Assembly (NCBI GenBank): GCA_958477305.1
Contig: CAUEFI010000020.1
Span: 1-46,488 of the forward strand
Length of the DNA: 46,488 nucleotides
Source: HGM12998 sp900756495
GTDB taxonomy: Bacteria; Bacillota; Clostridia; Oscillospirales; Oscillospiraceae
Direction of reading: 5' to 3'
Positions 8,731 to 17,560 of the stretch are shown here, one piece after another. The notes beneath the pieces are model-generated. The model was not told where the DNA came from and ran no database searches. It worked only from the letters and a program-made list of their open reading frames with translations. How positions within the stretch are numbered: position 1 is the stretch's first letter; each line of letters opens with the position of its first letter. Made by a program: the position numbers and the translations under genes.

Positions 8731-9938
8731 TTTGCACCTCCCTTCACGTTGCGGGTTATCATAGCTTTCGGAGGGACGATGGCTGCATTTCCCACCTTGA
8801 TTCCCTGGGCCACCACGGCGATCCCCCATTCGTCGTCTCCTGTGGGGGCTGATCCAACATGGGACTGCGCGCCGATAACGGCATTTTCAGCCACAATAGC
8901 GTACTCAATTACAGCGCCGGCCTTGACCACCGTTCCCGGCATAAGAATAGAGTAGCGCACTACCGCGCCCTCCTCCACGGTGACCGAGTGAAAGAGAATG
9001 GAATTTTCCACCCGGCCGTATACCTCGCAGCCGCCGGTGATCATGGAGTGGTCCACCTGGGCGTTGGGACCCGTAAAGTGGGGCGGTTTGGTCGGGGTGC
9101 GGGCGTATATGGGCCACTCCTGGTCATAGAGATCTACGCCGCTGCCTGCAGTGGTTGAGAGCATGTCCATGTTGGCGTCCCACAGGGAATCGATGGTGCC
9201 GACATCCTTCCAGTAGCCGGAGAAGCGGTAGGCAACCAGTTTTTCTCCGGCGCGCAGCATAGCGGGGATAATGTTTTTGCCGAAATCATTGCTGCTTTTC
9301 TCATCGGCCTCATCGGCCATGAGATAGTTCCGCAGCTTGGCCCAGGTAAAGATATAGATGCCCATGGAGGCCAGATTGCTCTTGGGGTGCTTGGGCTTCT
9401 CCTCAAACTCATAGATGGTGTCATCCCCATCCACGTTCATAATGCCGAAGCGGGTGGCCTCCTCCATGGTGACCTCCAGCACTGAGATGGTGCAATCGGC
9501 CCCTGTCTCCTTGTGGCGGCGCAACATTTTGGAATAGTCCATTTTATAGACGTGGTCGCCGGAGAGAATCAGAACGTAGTCGGGGTCGTAGAGCTCAATA
9601 AAGCTCATATTTTGATAAATAGCATTGGCAGTGCCTTTGTACCAGGTCCCTTTTTCTCCCTCGCGCATATAGGGCGGGAGGATGTGAACGCCGCCGTCGG
9701 ATCGATCCAGATCCCATGGCTGGCCATTGCCGATGTAGCTGTTGAGCTCCAGCGGGCGGTACTGCGTCAGTACGCCGACTGTGTCAATGCCCGAGTTGAC
9801 ACAGTTGGACAGGGGGAAATCGATAATCCGGTACTTTCCGCCGAAAGGGACGGCGGGCTTTGCTACATGGCTGGTGAGCGCATGGAGACGGGACCCCTGC
9901 CCTCCCGCCAGCAGCATGGCTACGACTTCTTTTTTCAT
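8727..9938 (-). CDS. glgC: Glucose-1-phosphate adenylyltransferase (ADP-glucose pyrophosphorylase)
   Basis: A 403-residue GlgC catalysing ATP + glucose-1-phosphate to ADP-glucose + PPi, the committed step of glycogen synthesis. The catalytic loop AMLLAGGQGSRLHALT is intact near the N-terminus, followed by KPAVPFGGKYRIIDFPLSNC, the WYKGTANAIYQN block, the sugar-phosphate motif NLASMGIYIF and SSNDFGKNIIP. The C-terminal third is a left-handed beta-helix. It lies 49 bp downstream of glgB and overlaps glgD by 4 bp. Activity is likely set allosterically together with GlgD. Confidence 0.96.
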   Translation of the reverse strand: MKKEVVAMLLAGGQGSRLHALTSHVAKPAVPFGGKYRIIDFPLSNCVNSGIDTVGVLTQYRPLELNSYIGNGQPWDLDRSDGGVHILPPYMREGEKGTWYKGTANAIYQNMSFIELYDPDYVLILSGDHVYKMDYSKMLRRHKETGADCTISVLEVTMEEATRFGIMNVDGDDTIYEFEEKPKHPKSNLASMGIYIFTWAKLRNYLMADEADEKSSNDFGKNIIPAMLRAGEKLVAYRFSGYWKDVGTIDSLWDANMDMLSTTAGSGVDLYDQEWPIYARTPTKPPHFTGPNAQVDHSMITGGCEVYGRVENSILFHSVTVEEGAVVRYSILMPGTVVKAGAVIEYAIVAENAVIGAQSHVGSAPTGDDEWGIAVVAQGIKVGNAAIVPPKAMITRNVKGGAK

Positions 9939-9987
9939 CTGATGAACACCTCTCTCGATTGGATATGACCGCGCGGGGAAAGGATGT

Positions 9988-11982
9988 CTACTTGTCTTTT
10001 TTGACTTTTTTGCCGGGGGATGCTTTTATACCAGTTTCGGGACTGGCGGCCTTTTTCCGGCGCGGCGGAAACTTCTTGGTACAGGCCAGAATGACCGCGC
10101 TCATGGGAGGCAGGTCTACCGCCACCGACTGTTCCTGACCGTGGCAGGAGATATATTCCGATCTCAAAGGCTCCTTGTCCCCAAGTCCAGTGCCGCCGAA
10201 TATCCCAGCATCGGTGTTGAGGAGAACCTCGTAGCGGCCGGGGACGGGTACGCCGATGCGGTAGCCGTCCCGATGGACGGGGGAGAAATTGCACAATACA
10301 GCAAGGAATCTGCCTGCCTTGCTCCAGCGCAGGAAAGCGGCACAGTTGGCCTGGGCATCGTCAGCGCACAGCCACTGAAAGCCCTGCCAGGAAAAGTCCT
10401 GTTCCCATAGCTCACCATGGGAGAGGTAGAACGCGTTTGCCATTTTGAAAAAATTCTGGAGCTGGATATGAGGCGCGGCGTAATCCGCCTCCGGATTGAG
10501 CAGATGCCAGTCCAGAGAGTGTTCAAAATGCCACTCATTCCACTGGCCGAACTCGCTGCCCATCATCAACAGCTTTTTCCCCGGGTGGGTAAGCATATAG
10601 GTATAAAAACCCCTGACTCCGGCAAACTTTTCCGCCTCTGTTCCAGGCATTTTATTCAGAAAGGAGCCCTTCATATGCACCACCTCGTCATGGGAGAGGG
10701 GGAGCACAAAGTTTTCAGAGAAGGCGTACATCAGGGAGAACGTGATATCCTTGTGGTTGAACTGCCGGAAATAGGGGTCCAGCTTCATATAGTGGGTAAT
10801 ATCGTTCATCCACCCCATGTTCCACTTGAGGTTAAACCCGAGCCCACCCTGATCGACAGGATGGGTTACCAGAGGCCAGGAGGTAGATTCCTCAGCCACC
10901 ATCAGCACATCGGGGTGGTCCAGAAAAATTTTTGTATTCAGTTCCCGCAGAAACTCAATGGCCTCCAGGTTCTCCTTTCCGCCGTATTGGTTTGGAACCC
11001 ACTGCCCCTCTTCCCGGCTGTAATCCAGGTAGAGCATAGAGGCCACTGCATCTACCCGCAGGCCGTCGATGTGATACTGCTCCAGCCAGAACATAGCGGA
11101 AGAGTAGAGGAACGAGCGCACCTCATTCCGGCCGTAATCAAAGACCCGGGTTCCCCAGTCGGCATGCTCGCCCTTCCTGGGGTCTGCGTATTCATAGCAG
11201 GGGGTGCCGTCAAACTCATAGAGGCCGAACGCATCTTTGGGGAAGTGGGCGGGGACCCAGTCCAGCAGGACCCCAATACCGGCCTGATGGAGCTGATCTA
11301 CCAGATACATGAAGTCGTGAGGGGTGCCGAAACGGCTGGTGGCCGCAAAATAGCCGGTACACTGATACCCCCAGGAGGCGTCCAACGGATGCTCAGTCAC
11401 CGGCATCAGCTCTACGTGGGTAAACCCCATTTCTTTCACATAGGGGACCAGATAGGCCGCAATATCCCGGTAGCTCAGAAGCTTATCATCCCCGGTGCGC
11501 CTCCAGGACCCCAGATGGACCTCATAGATATTCAGCGGCTTCTCATAGACGGGGTTTTCTCTCCGCCACTTGAGCCAGTTCTCGTCGCCCCACTGATAGC
11601 CTGACAGATCATAGAGCTTGGAGGCGTTGCCCGGCCGGGTTTCAGCGTGAAATGCAAAGGGATCAGACTTGGCCAGGAGCCTGCCGTCCTTGGTATGGAC
11701 GGCGTATTTATAGGCGTCATAGCGCTTCAGACCCGGTACAAATCCCTCCCAGACGCCGCCGCGCAGGGGAAGCATGGGATGGTCCTTGTCGTCCCAGCCG
11801 TTAAAGTCCCCGATGATTCCAACAGACTCCGCATGTGGAGCCCACACGCGGAAGATATAGCCTTCTGTATTGTCGCGCACCTCGGGGTGGGCGCCCAAAT
11901 ATTCCTGCGCCCTAACCGCCTGTCCCGCCAGAAAACGGTCCAGCTCGGACTGCGCAGACGCCCTTGTGTCGTTACATCCCAT
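9988..11982 (-). CDS. glgB: 1,4-alpha-glucan branching enzyme
   Basis: A 664-residue GH13 branching enzyme that makes alpha-1,6 branches in glycogen. A CBM48 module (FRVWAPHAESVGIIGDFNGW) precedes the catalytic barrel. The expected residues are in place: nucleophile Asp311 in GLRVDAV, acid/base Glu364 in VAEES and the transition-state pair His431-Asp432 in LPLSHDEVVH. I chose the ATG at 11982 (MGCNDTR) because AAGGAGAG lies 7 nt upstream; an ATG ten codons earlier has no ribosome site. The last ~30 residues form a Lys-rich tail (AASPETGIKASPGKKVKK) beyond the usual family end. It is the first gene of the operon, about 100 nt after its promoter. Confidence 0.95.
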   Translation of the reverse strand: MGCNDTRASAQSELDRFLAGQAVRAQEYLGAHPEVRDNTEGYIFRVWAPHAESVGIIGDFNGWDDKDHPMLPLRGGVWEGFVPGLKRYDAYKYAVHTKDGRLLAKSDPFAFHAETRPGNASKLYDLSGYQWGDENWLKWRRENPVYEKPLNIYEVHLGSWRRTGDDKLLSYRDIAAYLVPYVKEMGFTHVELMPVTEHPLDASWGYQCTGYFAATSRFGTPHDFMYLVDQLHQAGIGVLLDWVPAHFPKDAFGLYEFDGTPCYEYADPRKGEHADWGTRVFDYGRNEVRSFLYSSAMFWLEQYHIDGLRVDAVASMLYLDYSREEGQWVPNQYGGKENLEAIEFLRELNTKIFLDHPDVLMVAEESTSWPLVTHPVDQGGLGFNLKWNMGWMNDITHYMKLDPYFRQFNHKDITFSLMYAFSENFVLPLSHDEVVHMKGSFLNKMPGTEAEKFAGVRGFYTYMLTHPGKKLLMMGSEFGQWNEWHFEHSLDWHLLNPEADYAAPHIQLQNFFKMANAFYLSHGELWEQDFSWQGFQWLCADDAQANCAAFLRWSKAGRFLAVLCNFSPVHRDGYRIGVPVPGRYEVLLNTDAGIFGGTGLGDKEPLRSEYISCHGQEQSVAVDLPPMSAVILACTKKFPPRRKKAASPETGIKASPGKKVKKDK

Positions 11983-12092
11983 AGGTATCCTCTCCTTCTT
12001 TGGTAAAAACATCCAACAGTTTCCCCTTTTTGGAAGAGGAGATTGTCGGAGATGATAATAAGCTAAAAATTAGAAGAAATGAATTTGTATAA

Positions 12093-12121
12093 ATTATACA
12101 ACACAATGGCGTGCTAGTCAA
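12093..12121 (-). promoter_or_regulatory. Promoter of the glgBCDAP operon
   Basis: Minus-strand -35 TTGACT (12116-12121), a 17-bp spacer and a consensus -10 TATAAT (12093-12098). The predicted start near 12086 gives a leader of about 100 nt before glgB. No known riboswitch was recognised in the leader. Confidence 0.8.
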
Positions 12122-12168
12122 GAAAAGCGTGGATAAAGGCAGGGTAAAATTTCCGATTGCTTTAAAAC

Positions 12169-12220
12169 AACAGCGTGGAGAACGGCACGCCGGGTTTCGG
12201 CGGGCGTTCCCCACGCTGTT
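12169..12220 (-). terminator. Terminator of the XRE regulator gene
   Basis: Long imperfect inverted repeat (AACAGCGTGG and its complement, with GAACG/CGTTC inside), followed on the minus strand by TTGTTTTAAA. It lies just beyond the regulator stop and upstream of the glg promoter, insulating the two units. Confidence 0.75.
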
Positions 12221-12226
12221 ACTTTC

Positions 12227-12805
12227 CTACGGAGATACGGACTGGCGGTCCATCTCCTCCAGGGCGCGGAGAAAGGCAGAACGCTGTTCAGCGTAGCCCT
12301 CTTCGCCAAGGCGCGTAAGCGCGCGGCCCAGGATCAGGGCCAGTTCCATGGCAAGGGGCCGGTCGTAATACAGCCCCTCCTGATTGTAATACTGAGCGGT
12401 CTCCGCCAGCTCCCGGGCGGCAGTCAGGTCGCCGCGCTCCAAGGCTTCGCGTGCGGCACAGGCCCCAGCCCGGGCATGGAGGAGGTAACCCTCATCGCTG
12501 GTACCGGCGGTCTTGTCGGCTTCCAGCAGCTCCAGACACTCCAGCCACCGACCCGCTCGAAAAGCAGCTCTGGCCCCATCCAGCCCGTCGGGAACCAGAC
12601 CGTTGGAAACCGGCGCCCCGGAGAGAAAGTACCCGGTAGGCAATCCCAATGCGCCGGCCAGATGCTCCAATGTGCGCACCGAAGGGGTGGCGCTGTCATT
12701 CTCGATTTTGGAGAGCATGTTGCGGGTGATGGTATCTCCCGCCAGCTCTTTCTGCGTCATGCCCCGTTCCAGACGGACAGCCTTAATCTTCTGTCCCAAA
12801 GTCAT
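12227..12805 (-). CDS. XRE-family regulator with helical C-terminal domain
   Basis: A 192-residue protein. Residues ~3-60 form an XRE/Cro helix-turn-helix (LGQKIKAVRLERGMTQKELA, then ITRNMLSKIENDSATPSVRTL). The rest is alpha-helical and resembles TPR-type sensor regions of Firmicute XRE regulators. Start MTLGQK is preferred because GAGGTG is 8 nt upstream. It has its own promoter (TTGTCA-17-TATAAT) and terminator, so it is monocistronic between a carboxypeptidase gene and the glycogen operon. Targets are unknown; control of the adjacent glg operon is possible but has no direct support. Confidence 0.85.
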   Translation of the reverse strand: MTLGQKIKAVRLERGMTQKELAGDTITRNMLSKIENDSATPSVRTLEHLAGALGLPTGYFLSGAPVSNGLVPDGLDGARAAFRAGRWLECLELLEADKTAGTSDEGYLLHARAGACAAREALERGDLTAARELAETAQYYNQEGLYYDRPLAMELALILGRALTRLGEEGYAEQRSAFLRALEEMDRQSVSP

Positions 12806-12839
12806 AGAGAGATCACCTCGCACAGCTGTGATTTACCTT

Positions 12840-12868
12840 ATTATACCACCGAGGAGAATCTTTGACAA
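12840..12868 (-). promoter_or_regulatory. Promoter of the XRE regulator gene
   Basis: Minus-strand TTGTCA (12863-12868), 17-bp spacer and TATAAT (12840-12845), about 35 bp upstream of the start codon. Confidence 0.75.
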
Positions 12869-12890
12869 GAAGGTCCAGAAGGCGGCGGTA

Positions 12891-14027
12891 TTACCCCGCC
12901 ATAAATAAAGTGCGCAGGAAGCGCAGAAAGATTCCAGGCGTGCTGAGCCGTTTCACGGCCTGGTCGGCCAGTATGGGAATGGTCTGCCGCTCCTCGCCGT
13001 TGACCAGAACGGCCATTTCCCCCAGCTTTTGGCCCGGTTCCACGGGGGCCTCCACATTCTCACACAGGTGGATCTCTGTGGTAACGCCGTTGAGGTCGGC
13101 TTTGTCGATAAGAATTCGGCTGGAGGAGGCAAGCACCGGCTGAACCTGCCCCTGCTCGCCCAACAGCACGTCTACAGGTGGAAGGGCTTGTCCGGGGTAG
13201 ACATCCATGACGGTATAATTGGCAAAGCCATAATTGAGGAGACTTTTGGCGCTCTCGAAGCGTTTTTCTGAGGTGGGAGACTTCATTACGACGGCAATCA
13301 GTTCCATACCGTCCCGCTCCGCAGTGGCAGAGAGGCAGTAGAGGGCCGAATCGGTAGAGCCGGTTTTGAGGCCGGTGGCCCCCTCGTAGAAGCGGATGAG
13401 CTTGTTTGTGTTGGAGAGCTGGAAGGCCCCGTTCCGCAGAGTGTCCATCCAAATGGTGGTATACTCCCGGATAGAGGGGTGGTTGAGAATGAGTTCCCGG
13501 CTCATGACTGCGATATCGTGGGCGCTGGTCAAGTGGCCCGCCGCAGGTAGGCCGGTGCAGTTGACAAAGCAGGTATCGGTCATGCCCAGCTCCAGAGCCC
13601 GCTGGTTCATCATGGCTACGAAGGCCTCCTCGCTGCCGGCTACCCGCTCTGCCAGAGCTACGGCCCCGTCATTGGCGGATACCACAGTGACTGCCTTGAG
13701 AAGATCGCGGACCGTCATCTGCTCGTTCTCCTTCAGCCAAATCTGGGAGCCGCCCATGCTTACCGCATGGGCGGACATGGTGACGGTGTCGTCCAGGCTG
13801 AGACGTCCTGAGTCAATGGCCTCCATGACCAGAAGAAGGGTCATGACCTTGGTGACGCTGGCAGGTTCCAGTTTGTCGTGGGCATTCTGTTCGTAGAGAA
13901 TGGTTCCGGTTTCCTTTTCCATCAGGATGGCGGAGGCTGCCTCCACCGCCGGGGCACCTACCGCCGCTGCCTCGACGGGGAGGACCAGAAGGGCGGCGGC
14001 CAATGCCGCCGCAAGCAGCTTTTTCAT
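12891..14027 (-). CDS. D-alanyl-D-alanine carboxypeptidase (DacF/DacB-like, S11)
   Basis: A 378-residue secreted penicillin-binding protein that trims the terminal D-Ala of peptidoglycan stem peptides. Residues 1-21 are a signal peptide (MKKLLAAALAAALLVLPVEA). All three active-site motifs are present: S57-V-T-K60, S117-A-N119 and K221-T-G-S. The C-terminal region (~270-350) matches the beta-rich PBP5-type domain, and a hydrophobic tail (IFLRFLRTLFMAG) may anchor it to the membrane. GGAGG precedes the ATG. It stands alone, divergent from mobA. Which paralogue it is (vegetative DacA type or sporulation DacF/DacB type) cannot be decided here. Confidence 0.92.
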   Translation of the reverse strand: MKKLLAAALAAALLVLPVEAAAVGAPAVEAASAILMEKETGTILYEQNAHDKLEPASVTKVMTLLLVMEAIDSGRLSLDDTVTMSAHAVSMGGSQIWLKENEQMTVRDLLKAVTVVSANDGAVALAERVAGSEEAFVAMMNQRALELGMTDTCFVNCTGLPAAGHLTSAHDIAVMSRELILNHPSIREYTTIWMDTLRNGAFQLSNTNKLIRFYEGATGLKTGSTDSALYCLSATAERDGMELIAVVMKSPTSEKRFESAKSLLNYGFANYTVMDVYPGQALPPVDVLLGEQGQVQPVLASSSRILIDKADLNGVTTEIHLCENVEAPVEPGQKLGEMAVLVNGEERQTIPILADQAVKRLSTPGIFLRFLRTLFMAG

Positions 14028-14058
14028 GGTTCGGATTCCTCCATATCTTTGGGTTGCG

Positions 14059-14086
14059 ATTCTATCACAAAGGATATGGAATTTAA
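14059..14086 (-). promoter_or_regulatory. Probable promoter of the carboxypeptidase gene
   Basis: Minus-strand TAGAAT (14059-14064) with a weak -35 (TTAAAT at 14081-14086, 16-bp spacer). The position, 32 bp upstream of the ATG, is right; the -35 match is poor. Confidence 0.4.
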
Positions 14087-14143
14087 GGAGCTTCTATACA
14101 GTTCCGGAAAAAAGAAATGCCGCTTTGCTCAAACAGCTGCACG

Positions 14144-14172
14144 TTGCACTTTGACAAAATTTCTGGTAAACT
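14144..14172 (+). promoter_or_regulatory. Promoter of mobA
   Basis: TTGCAC (14144-14149), 17-bp spacer, TAAACT (14167-14172), ending 33 bp upstream of the mobA start. Confidence 0.6.
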
Positions 14173-14205
14173 GACTTGAAATGACGAACGCACGGAGGGA
14201 GACCG

Positions 14206-14790
14206 ATGAAGACAATTGCAGTGATCCTCACCGGAGGCATGTCCCGCCGGATGGGGCGTGATAAGGGGACGATCCAGTTTGAGGATGGGGAGACGCTGAT
14301 TGCCCGGCTGGTTCGCCGCTACCGGGACCACTTCGATGAGGTGTATGTCTCTGTGAACCGGGCTGGGCGGTTTGACACCGCCGGAGCTCCCGAGTTGGTA
14401 GACCTGAGACCTGGCCAGGGCCCTATGGCTGGGCTGGAAGCGGCTTTTGCCGCGACAGTGGCAGATCTGGTATTTCTGACCGCTGTGGATTTGCCTTTCG
14501 GTACTCCTGAACTGGTCTGGAAGCTCAATGCGCTCCGGGGAGAGCGGGATGCCTGCTATATCCGCCGTACCGACGGAAGACCCGAGCCCCTCTTTGCACT
14601 GTACAGCCGGGCTTGCCAGGCTCCGCTTTCGGCCTGCCTGGAGGAGGAGCGACGTTCTTTCCGAGCGCTTTTTGAACGGGTTGACGTGCGGGAGGTGCGG
14701 GAAGAGGAGCTGCCAGGCTTCGCACTGGACCATCTGCTTCTGAATGTCAATCGGCCGGAGGACTTGGAGCGGGCTCTGCAGCAACGATAA
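14206..14790 (+). CDS. mobA: Molybdenum cofactor guanylyltransferase (MobA-like)
   Basis: A 194-residue nucleotidyltransferase of the MobA family, which joins GMP from GTP to molybdopterin-Mo to give the MGD cofactor. The N-terminal GTP-binding signature is clear (LTGGMSRRMGRDKG, residues 8-21), followed by LRPGQGPMAGLEAA and the metal-binding FLTAVDLPF. The ATG follows GGAGGGAG. It is a single-gene unit bounded by its own promoter and a strong terminator; no molybdoenzyme or other Mo-cofactor gene is in the window. A related NTP-transferase acting on another substrate (such as MocA type) is the main alternative. Confidence 0.85.
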   Translation: MKTIAVILTGGMSRRMGRDKGTIQFEDGETLIARLVRRYRDHFDEVYVSVNRAGRFDTAGAPELVDLRPGQGPMAGLEAAFAATVADLVFLTAVDLPFGTPELVWKLNALRGERDACYIRRTDGRPEPLFALYSRACQAPLSACLEEERRSFRALFERVDVREVREEELPGFALDHLLLNVNRPEDLERALQQR

Positions 14791-14794
14791 AAAG

Positions 14795-14837
14795 TTTTGC
14801 CTGAGGCGGGTACATCTGCCTCAGGCAAAATTTTTTA
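14795..14837 (+). terminator. Terminator after mobA
   Basis: Inverted repeat TTTGCCTGAGGC / GCCTCAGGCAAA with a short loop, followed by ATTTTTT: a canonical intrinsic terminator just past the mobA stop. Confidence 0.9.
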
Positions 14838-14847
14838 CAAAAACCCC

Positions 14848-14876
14848 TTCACATTAGCGCTTTATTATGGTAATAT
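14848..14876 (+). promoter_or_regulatory. Promoter of the amino-acid ABC transporter operon
   Basis: TTCACA (14848-14853), 17-bp spacer, TAATAT (14871-14876), leaving a leader of about 50 nt before the binding-protein ATG. Confidence 0.65.
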
Positions 14877-14931
14877 ACGAAAGCGCAGGAGGTACTCCGC
14901 ACAGATTGTATTTTAATTGGAGGGTACATAA

Positions 14932-15840
14932 ATGAAAAAGAAGTTGTTTGCACTGGCCGTGGCTGCGGCCATGTGCCTGCCCCTGGCCGCCTGCTCCGGC
15001 GGCAACAACCCCGGTGCCGCATCGACGCCCAGCCAGCCTGCCCAGACCGAAAGCCAGGCCCCTTCGTCTACAGCCCCCATCGGCGGCGCTGATGGCCCGA
15101 CTGATATTGACGTTACGGACAGCGACCTGGAGTATATCAAATCCAATGGAAAGATGATCATTGGCTATACCGTGTACGAGCCGATGAATTATACAGATGA
15201 GAACGGCGATTTTACCGGCTTTGACACCGAACTGGCCCGGGCAGTGTGCGAGAAACTGGGAGTGGAGCCCGAGTTTATCGTTATTAACTGGGATACCAAG
15301 GAAGTGGCCTTAGAGGCTGGAGATATTGACTGTATCTGGAATGGCCTGACTTTGGACCCCGAGCGGGAGGCCAATATGGCCTGTACGGTTCCCTATGTAA
15401 AAAATGCCCAGGTAGTGGTCGTCAAGGAGGGAACCGATTACGTTGATACTTCCTCTTTGGCCGGCAAAACAGTCTGTGCTGAGATCGGCTCGGCTGGCGA
15501 GACTATGTGCAAGGGAAATGAGGAGACTGAGGCCGATCCCGGTCTGGCGCAGGCGGAGTTTGTCGGCAAGAGCGTACAGACGGACTGCCTGCTGGAGGTG
15601 AAGTCGGGCACTGCTGACGCCGCCGTGCTGGATATGACTCTGGCGCACGCCATGACTGGCGAGGGGACCAACTATGCCGATTTGACCATTGTGGACTATT
15701 TGGCGGAGGAAAACTATGGCGTGGCGTTCCGAAAGGGCAGCGATACCCGGGATGCCGTCAATGAAATTTTTGCCGAAATGGTGGCTGACGGCTCCATGAA
15801 AGAGCTGGCGGATCAGTACGGGCTGGAATTGGCGGACTGA
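14932..15840 (+). CDS. Polar amino-acid ABC transporter substrate-binding lipoprotein
   Basis: A 302-residue lipoprotein: signal peptide with lipobox LAAC (lipidated Cys21), a low-complexity Ser/Thr/Pro/Ala linker to residue ~55, then a family 3 solute-binding domain (MIIGYTVYEPMNYTDE, FTGFDTELARAVCEKLGVE, WDTKEVALEAGDIDCIWNGL). This fold binds polar or acidic amino acids outside the membrane and delivers them to the permease. TTGGAGG precedes the ATG. It is followed by permease and ATPase genes, so the three make a complete importer. The exact amino acid cannot be read from sequence. A hairpin after its stop may raise its transcript level over the membrane parts. Confidence 0.93.
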   Translation: MKKKLFALAVAAAMCLPLAACSGGNNPGAASTPSQPAQTESQAPSSTAPIGGADGPTDIDVTDSDLEYIKSNGKMIIGYTVYEPMNYTDENGDFTGFDTELARAVCEKLGVEPEFIVINWDTKEVALEAGDIDCIWNGLTLDPEREANMACTVPYVKNAQVVVVKEGTDYVDTSSLAGKTVCAEIGSAGETMCKGNEETEADPGLAQAEFVGKSVQTDCLLEVKSGTADAAVLDMTLAHAMTGEGTNYADLTIVDYLAEENYGVAFRKGSDTRDAVNEIFAEMVADGSMKELADQYGLELAD

Positions 15841-15878
15841 GACGGGTTCAGCCCCGCATCAAAACTGTTCATTCACTC

Positions 15879-15907
15879 CGGGACAGGAGCATCAGGCCCC
15901 TGTCCCG
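15879..15907 (+). repeat. Intercistronic hairpin between binding protein and permease
   Basis: CGGGACAGG and its exact complement separated by 11 nt, with no T-tract. Such hairpins after a binding-protein gene commonly stabilise the upstream mRNA segment; that role is inferred here. Confidence 0.55.
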
Positions 15908-15931
15908 TGAGTTACTTTCCGAGGTGTTTGC

Positions 15932-16585
15932 ATGGAAGCCATCTTCGCCCGCCTGACCGAGGCGTTTCTCGTCAATAATGTCCGGCTGTTTGTGTTGACG
16001 CTGGTGTTTGCCATCCCTCTGGGGCTGGTGATTTCCTTTGGGTCTATGAGCCGTATCAGGCCGCTGGCCTGGGTGGTCAAAACCTTTGTGTGGATTATCC
16101 GGGGCACTCCGCTGATGCTCCAGATCCTTATTATCTACTTCGGCCCCGGTCTGCTGGAGATGGCATTTCACTGGCCCAGGGGCAACGGGGGACGGATGGT
16201 AGCGGCAGTGGTGGCGTTCGCCGTCAACTACGCATGCTATTTTTCTGAGATTTACCGGGGAGGCATTCAGGGCATTCCGGCCGGGCAGCGGGAGGCCGGT
16301 CAGGTTCTGGGGATGACCAAGGGGCAGATCTTCTTTCAGGTGACCCTCCTGCAGCTTGTCAAGCGCATCCTGCCCCCTATGGGCAACGAGATCATCACCC
16401 TGGTCAAGGACACCGCTCTGGCAAACTATATCTCGGTGATTGAGGTCATTATGACCGCCAAGGAGTATACCTCGTCCGGCCTTATCTGGCCTCTCTTTGC
16501 CACGGCCATTTATTTTCTGGCCTTTGTGGGGATTCTCACCCTGCTTTTTGGCTGGCTGGAGCGGAAGTTGAGCTATTTCAGATAG
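15932..16585 (+). CDS. Amino-acid ABC transporter permease
   Basis: A 217-residue integral membrane protein of the HisM/GlnP family, forming the channel of the importer. The family block IIRGTPLMLQILIIYFGP is at ~55-72, and the EAA loop that docks on the ATPase reads GQREAGQVLGMTKGQIFFQV. Five or so hydrophobic helices are apparent. GAGGTG lies upstream of the ATG. It sits 91 bp after the binding protein and 12 bp before the ATPase gene. A single permease gene implies a homodimeric pore. Confidence 0.93.
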   Translation: MEAIFARLTEAFLVNNVRLFVLTLVFAIPLGLVISFGSMSRIRPLAWVVKTFVWIIRGTPLMLQILIIYFGPGLLEMAFHWPRGNGGRMVAAVVAFAVNYACYFSEIYRGGIQGIPAGQREAGQVLGMTKGQIFFQVTLLQLVKRILPPMGNEIITLVKDTALANYISVIEVIMTAKEYTSSGLIWPLFATAIYFLAFVGILTLLFGWLERKLSYFR

Positions 16586-16597
16586 GAGGGCGGCGGT

Positions 16598-17389
16598 ATG
16601 GCAGTCCTGGAAGTCAAAAACATTATTAAGAGCTTTGGCGCCACAGAGGTGCTCAAGGATATCAGTTTTGAATTGGAGCAGGGACAGGCTCTGGCCATCA
16701 TCGGCTCTTCCGGGTCGGGCAAGACCACGCTGCTGCGGTGTCTGAACTTTCTGGAGACGCCGGACGGCGGCTCCATATCTGTGCGGGGGGAGCGGCTTTT
16801 TGACGCGGCCGATCCCGCCACGCAGCGGGAGGGGGAGGTGCGGAAAAAGCGCCTTCACTTCGGCCTAGTCTTCCAGTCCTTTAATCTCTTTCCACAGTAT
16901 ACCGCCCTGAAGAACGTCGCGCTGGCCAGTGAGCTGCTGGCCAAGGAGCGGCCGGACTTCAAACACGATAGGCGGCGGATTTTGGCGGAGATAGAGGAGA
17001 TGGCCCGGGCGCTGCTGGATCAGATGGGACTGGCCGACCGGGCCGACCACTATCCCCACCAGCTCTCCGGAGGCCAGCAGCAGCGGGTGGCCATTGCCCG
17101 GGCGTTGGCGTTGAGCCCCGACATCCTCTGCTTTGATGAGCCTACCTCCGCCCTGGATCCGGAGCTCACCGGCGAGGTGCTGAAGGTGATCCGGAGTCTG
17201 GCCGAGCGGGACACTACGATGATCATCGTCACGCACGAGATGGCTTTTGCACGGGATGTGGCCGATCGGGTCATCTTTATGGACGGCGGAGTTATTGTGG
17301 AACAGGGAGAGGCACGTCAGGTCATTGAGCATCCGAGGGAGGAGCGGACAAGGCAGTTTTTGGCCCGGTATTCAGGAGAAGAGTCTTAA
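16598..17389 (+). CDS. Amino-acid ABC transporter ATP-binding protein
   Basis: A 263-residue GlnQ/HisP-type ATPase. Walker A is GSSGSGKTT, the Q-loop is LVFQSFNLFPQ, the signature motif is LSGGQQQR, Walker B is ILCFDEPTSALD and the switch His is in IIVTHEM. A charged insertion (ATQREGEVRKKRLHFG) precedes the Q-loop, as in several Firmicute members. AGGAGG is 5 nt before the ATG. Last gene of the three-gene importer; an intrinsic terminator follows at once. Confidence 0.94.
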   Translation: MAVLEVKNIIKSFGATEVLKDISFELEQGQALAIIGSSGSGKTTLLRCLNFLETPDGGSISVRGERLFDAADPATQREGEVRKKRLHFGLVFQSFNLFPQYTALKNVALASELLAKERPDFKHDRRRILAEIEEMARALLDQMGLADRADHYPHQLSGGQQQRVAIARALALSPDILCFDEPTSALDPELTGEVLKVIRSLAERDTTMIIVTHEMAFARDVADRVIFMDGGVIVEQGEARQVIEHPREERTRQFLARYSGEES

Positions 17390-17391
17390 TC

Positions 17392-17422
17392 AAAACAGGG
17401 GACAGGGCTGTCCCCTGTTTTT
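17392..17422 (+). terminator. Terminator after the amino-acid transporter operon
   Basis: AACAGGGGACAG / CTGTCCCCTGTT around a 2-nt loop, followed by TTTTT. Confidence 0.9.
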
Positions 17423-17430
17423 CTGTTTGC

Positions 17431-17459
17431 TTGCGCGGCATTTGGGGGTATGATATAAT
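17431..17459 (+). promoter_or_regulatory. Promoter of the small protein / LtaS-like operon
   Basis: TTGCGC (17431-17436), 17-bp spacer, TATAAT (17454-17459). It gives a leader of roughly 95 nt before the first ATG. Confidence 0.7.
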
Positions 17460-17560
17460 AAGCTGCTCACCGGTTGGGGCTGTGAATCCCCAGCGCTCTC
17501 AACAGCTTTTTGTTCGCATTGCAGGAGGCGCAGCCTCACATATACAAGGAGGAATTCCCG